Assembly (NCBI GenBank): GCA_001801825.1
Contig: MGYR01000040.1
Span: forward strand, 1 to 7,724
DNA: 7,724 bases
Direction: 5' to 3'
From: Gammaproteobacteria bacterium RIFCSPLOWO2_02_FULL_56_15
GTDB lineage: Bacteria > Pseudomonadota > Gammaproteobacteria > Eutrophobiales > Eutrophobiaceae
Position numbers and translations under genes: made by a program
Notes under the pieces: generated by a model
The model's input: the letters and a program-made list of their open reading frames with translations, nothing else
Told to the model about the DNA's origin: nothing
The model's database searches: none
Shown here: one piece after another, positions 5,712 through 7,724 of the stretch
Layout: each line of letters starts with the position of its first letter
Position numbering within the stretch: the first letter of the stretch is position 1

Positions 5712-6890
5712 ATGGATTTATTCTGGGGCACTACACTAATCCTGATGCTGCCTGCGGCAGCCATGTCCGGCTGGTTAGCCTCCCAAAAAAGTCTGCGAGC
5801 TAAACTGCGCGAATCACAAAACAGGATCCCACCCGAGTATCTGGCAGGTCTTAATTTTGTACTCAATGAGGAGCAGGACAAGGCGATAGACCTGTTTATC
5901 AAGTTGCTTGAGGTCGACAGTCAGACAGTGGAAACACACCTGGCGCTCGGTAATCTGTTTCGGAGGCGTGGGGAGGTGGACCGTGCCATACGCATCCACC
6001 AGAACCTGATCGCAAGACCCCAATTGAGTGCGGAACACCGTGCACTTGCCCTGCTGGAGCTTGGCACGGACTACATGCGTTCCGGCTTGTTGGACCGGGC
6101 GGAGGGGCTGTTCTGCGAGCTGGTGGATAACAGTGCCTATTCCGAGCAGGCATTGCGGGCATTGCTGGATATCTATCAGCAAGAAAAAGACTGGCAAAAT
6201 GCCATTGGGATTGCGTGTCGGCTGGAATCGGTTTCCGGCGATCGGCTCGGATCGGAGACTGCGCAGTTCTATTGCGAACTGGCCAGTGAAGCAATCAAGC
6301 ATAACGATTTTCATACTGCAAGGCAGCACCTCCACAACGCCCTGGATATGGATAAAAACTGCGCACGCGCCAGCCTGATCGAGGCAGGGATCTGCAAGAT
6401 CGAATCCCAACCTGCCGCTGCCATCGATGCCTACAGAAAGGTCGGGAAACAGGATCCGGATTATCTTCCGGAGGTGACGGGGCCGCTGTTCGAATGCTAC
6501 CGTGAGATTGGAAAACTGGACGAATATCGTGATTATCTGCATGAAGTTGTGGCAACCATCGGTGGCATAACACCCTTGCTTTGTCTTACCGATCTAACAG
6601 AAGAGCTGGAAGGCAGGGATGCGGCAGCCCATTACCTGGCATCCGAACTTGACCGGAGGCCTGCAGTCAGAGGTGTCCACAGGCTGGTGGAATATGCCTT
6701 GGCAAGTGCGGAAGGCGATATGCAACGCAGTCTTTATACCATCAGACAGATGACCGAGCGGCTGATACAGGGAAAATCGGTTTATAAGTGCAAGCAATGC
6801 GGGTTTGCCGCCAAGAATCTCCACTGGCAATGTCCAGGTTGTAAATGCTGGAACACCATCAAACCTGTGTTCGGAGTGGAAGGTGAATAA
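5712..6890 (+). CDS. lapB: LPS assembly protein B (YciM), TPR protein with C-terminal rubredoxin-like domain
   Basis: A 392-residue protein matching LapB in length (389 in Escherichia coli) and layout. One N-terminal transmembrane helix (about 4-22) anchors it with the bulk in the cytoplasm. It is followed by YLAGLNFVLNEEQDKAIDLFIKLL, the conserved first TPR, and further helical repeats to about residue 350. The C-terminal zinc/iron ribbon has C360-x2-C363 and C374-x2-C377 (YKCKQCGF...HWQCPGCKCW). LapB acts as an adaptor that brings LpxC to the FtsH protease, limiting the committed step of lipid A synthesis, and it is itself countered by the LapC/PbgA protein. All four metal-binding cysteines are present. 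The ATG lies two bases after lapA with only a distant GGAG (5694-5697), so translation probably depends on coupling to lapA. pyrF overlaps its last eight bases. Confidence 0.95.
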   Translation: MDLFWGTTLILMLPAAAMSGWLASQKSLRAKLRESQNRIPPEYLAGLNFVLNEEQDKAIDLFIKLLEVDSQTVETHLALGNLFRRRGEVDRAIRIHQNLIARPQLSAEHRALALLELGTDYMRSGLLDRAEGLFCELVDNSAYSEQALRALLDIYQQEKDWQNAIGIACRLESVSGDRLGSETAQFYCELASEAIKHNDFHTARQHLHNALDMDKNCARASLIEAGICKIESQPAAAIDAYRKVGKQDPDYLPEVTGPLFECYREIGKLDEYRDYLHEVVATIGGITPLLCLTDLTEELEGRDAAAHYLASELDRRPAVRGVHRLVEYALASAEGDMQRSLYTIRQMTERLIQGKSVYKCKQCGFAAKNLHWQCPGCKCWNTIKPVFGVEGE

Positions 6891-7632
6891 ATCACGCATC
6901 ATCGTCTCGCTGGATTTTTCTGATCCGGACCTGGCATACCGACATCTGCAGCGCCTGCATCCGGATCACTGCCGGGTGAAGGTGGGTAAGGAACTGTTCA
7001 CCAGCAGCGGTCCTGCCTTTATCAGGAAGCTCATCAAGGATGGATATGATGTTTTTCTGGATCTTAAATTCCACGATATCCCCAATACCGTCGCCAAGGC
7101 GTGCCAGGCAGCCGCCGCCCTGGGGGTATGGATGCTGAACGTACATGTAGCCGGTGGCCGGGAAATGCTCCGCTACGCCAGGGATGCCATAGACAAGGCG
7201 CCGCACCGACCCTTGCTGATCGGAGTCACCGTTCTGACCAGTATGTCATCACAGGACCTTAAGGAGACCGGCATCCAATCCGGGACGGAAAAGCAGGTCC
7301 TGCGACTGACCCGGCTCTGCCGGGAAGCGGGTCTGGACGGCGTGGTATGTTCCGCGCAGGAAGTCAGCGTCGTCCGGAGGGAATTCGGGAAGGATTTCTG
7401 CCTCGTGACACCGGGTATCCGGCCCGCCGGTTCCGCAGCGGATGATCAGAAACGCACCATGACGCCGGCGGAGGCGATTGCCGCCGGTAGTGATTACCTC
7501 GTGATCGGAAGACCCATCATCCAGGCGCCGGACCCCCTGCAGGTGCTGCTGGCGATCGAGCGGGAGATCGGCACTGTGCAGGGCAAGCCGGTTCCGGTTC
7601 GACCGGCAGGCGGGGTTCGTCAGGATCCCTGA
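6883..7632 (+). CDS. pyrF: Orotidine 5'-phosphate decarboxylase
   Basis: A TIM-barrel enzyme that decarboxylates OMP to UMP, the last step of de novo pyrimidine synthesis. GTG 6883 is chosen as the start: homology begins at its NKSRIIVSLDF, GGAG lies six bases upstream (6873-6876), and the ATG at 6805 would add 26 unconserved residues inside lapB. This gives 249 residues. Active-site residues are D11 and K33 (RVKVGKELF), then D60, K62 and D65 in FLDLKFHDIPNTV. The phosphate-binding parts are VTPGIRP (175-181) and VIGRPI (207-212). The C-terminal tail after about residue 232 (VQGKPVPVRPAGGVRQDP) is slightly longer than usual and looks unstructured. The eight-base overlap with lapB suggests coupled translation. 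pyrF directly after lapB is common in gammaproteobacteria. Confidence 0.96.
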   Translation: MNKSRIIVSLDFSDPDLAYRHLQRLHPDHCRVKVGKELFTSSGPAFIRKLIKDGYDVFLDLKFHDIPNTVAKACQAAAALGVWMLNVHVAGGREMLRYARDAIDKAPHRPLLIGVTVLTSMSSQDLKETGIQSGTEKQVLRLTRLCREAGLDGVVCSAQEVSVVRREFGKDFCLVTPGIRPAGSAADDQKRTMTPAEAIAAGSDYLVIGRPIIQAPDPLQVLLAIEREIGTVQGKPVPVRPAGGVRQDP

Positions 7633-7645
7633 TTCAGGCCAAGCG

Positions 7646-7724
7646 GTGTCCGGCAGTCATAGCAGTCCACTGAGCCCTGAGCTGCCCGCCCGTCCCGGGG
7701 AGCGGCGCTACTGGGAGGGCCTGT
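7646..7724 (+). CDS. Possible 5' end of a further gene, function unknown (runs off the window)
   Basis: From GTG 7646 a reading frame stays open to the right edge for 26 codons. It gives a peptide ending in PARPGERRYWEGL, with G/C mostly in third codon positions in its second half. TCAGG at 7634-7638 could serve as a ribosome binding site. The ending ..RYWEGL recalls the N-terminus of Zn-ribbon/OB-fold (DUF35) acyl-CoA-associated proteins, which often begin with a P-rich segment and a FWEGL-like motif. That resemblance is weak and from memory of the family pattern. The start codon, and even whether the frame is coding, are uncertain. Confidence 0.3.
   Translation, partial: MSGSHSSPLSPELPARPGERRYWEGL

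Noticed and set aside
5814..6542. Reverse-strand open frame of 242 codons opposite lapB
   Set aside because: It is fully antisense to intact lapB, and the translated sequence shows no known motif.
6805..6882. ATG 6805 as the pyrF start
   Set aside because: It would add 26 unconserved residues and overlap lapB by 86 bases. GTG 6883 has a well-placed GGAG and starts the conserved region.
7587..7607. GCCGGT/ACCGGC hairpin near the end of pyrF as a terminator
   Set aside because: No T-run follows it and it lies inside the coding sequence. It may fold but is not a convincing terminator.

Overview
This window is an ordinary, densely packed stretch of a gammaproteobacterial chromosome. All supported genes lie on the + strand, in the conserved order pheA – hisC – tyrA – cmk – rpsA – ihfB – lapA – lapB – pyrF. 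The order around cmk-rpsA-ihfB-lapAB-pyrF is typical of Gammaproteobacteria. The pheA-hisC-tyrA head resembles Pseudomonas and purple-sulfur-bacterium-like lineages rather than enterics. I cannot name the genus. Base composition is moderately GC-rich and looks even across the window, and I see no insertion sequence, CRISPR array, phage gene, rRNA or intact tRNA.

Layout. Bases 1-2398 hold aromatic amino-acid genes: the ACT-domain end of bifunctional PheA, a HisC2-type aminotransferase and a TyrA dehydrogenase, with tight or overlapping junctions. cmk (2426-3127) and rpsA (3196-4872) follow, separated by a short hairpin-bearing leader. A 122-base gap with a good sigma70-like promoter precedes ihfB (4995-5324). 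A 94-base gap with a perfect 9-base inverted repeat precedes lapA. lapA, lapB and pyrF are almost contiguous (2-base gap, then 8-base overlap). The last 92 bases may hold the start of one further gene that runs off the window.

How the genes work together. PheA makes phenylpyruvate from chorismate via prephenate. TyrA oxidises prephenate or arogenate towards tyrosine, and the HisC2-type enzyme can supply the transamination as well as serve histidine synthesis. Cmk makes CDP/dCDP, S1 drives translation initiation, IHF-beta shapes DNA, LapA/LapB set LpxC turnover and so lipopolysaccharide supply, and PyrF makes UMP, the precursor of the CTP pool that Cmk feeds. It is a growth-linked housekeeping cluster.

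No previously undescribed system is evident. The points most worth checking are: (i) aroA (EPSP synthase), normally between tyrA and cmk, is missing, and the junction is only 27 bases; (ii) that junction carries a tRNA T-loop-like motif with tRNA-3'-end spacing; (iii) the ihfB-lapA gap has an inverted repeat that could hide the lapA ribosome binding site; (iv) the ihfB leader has a promoter followed by an IHF-like site; and (v) the rpsA leader has a hairpin and no Shine-Dalgarno sequence.
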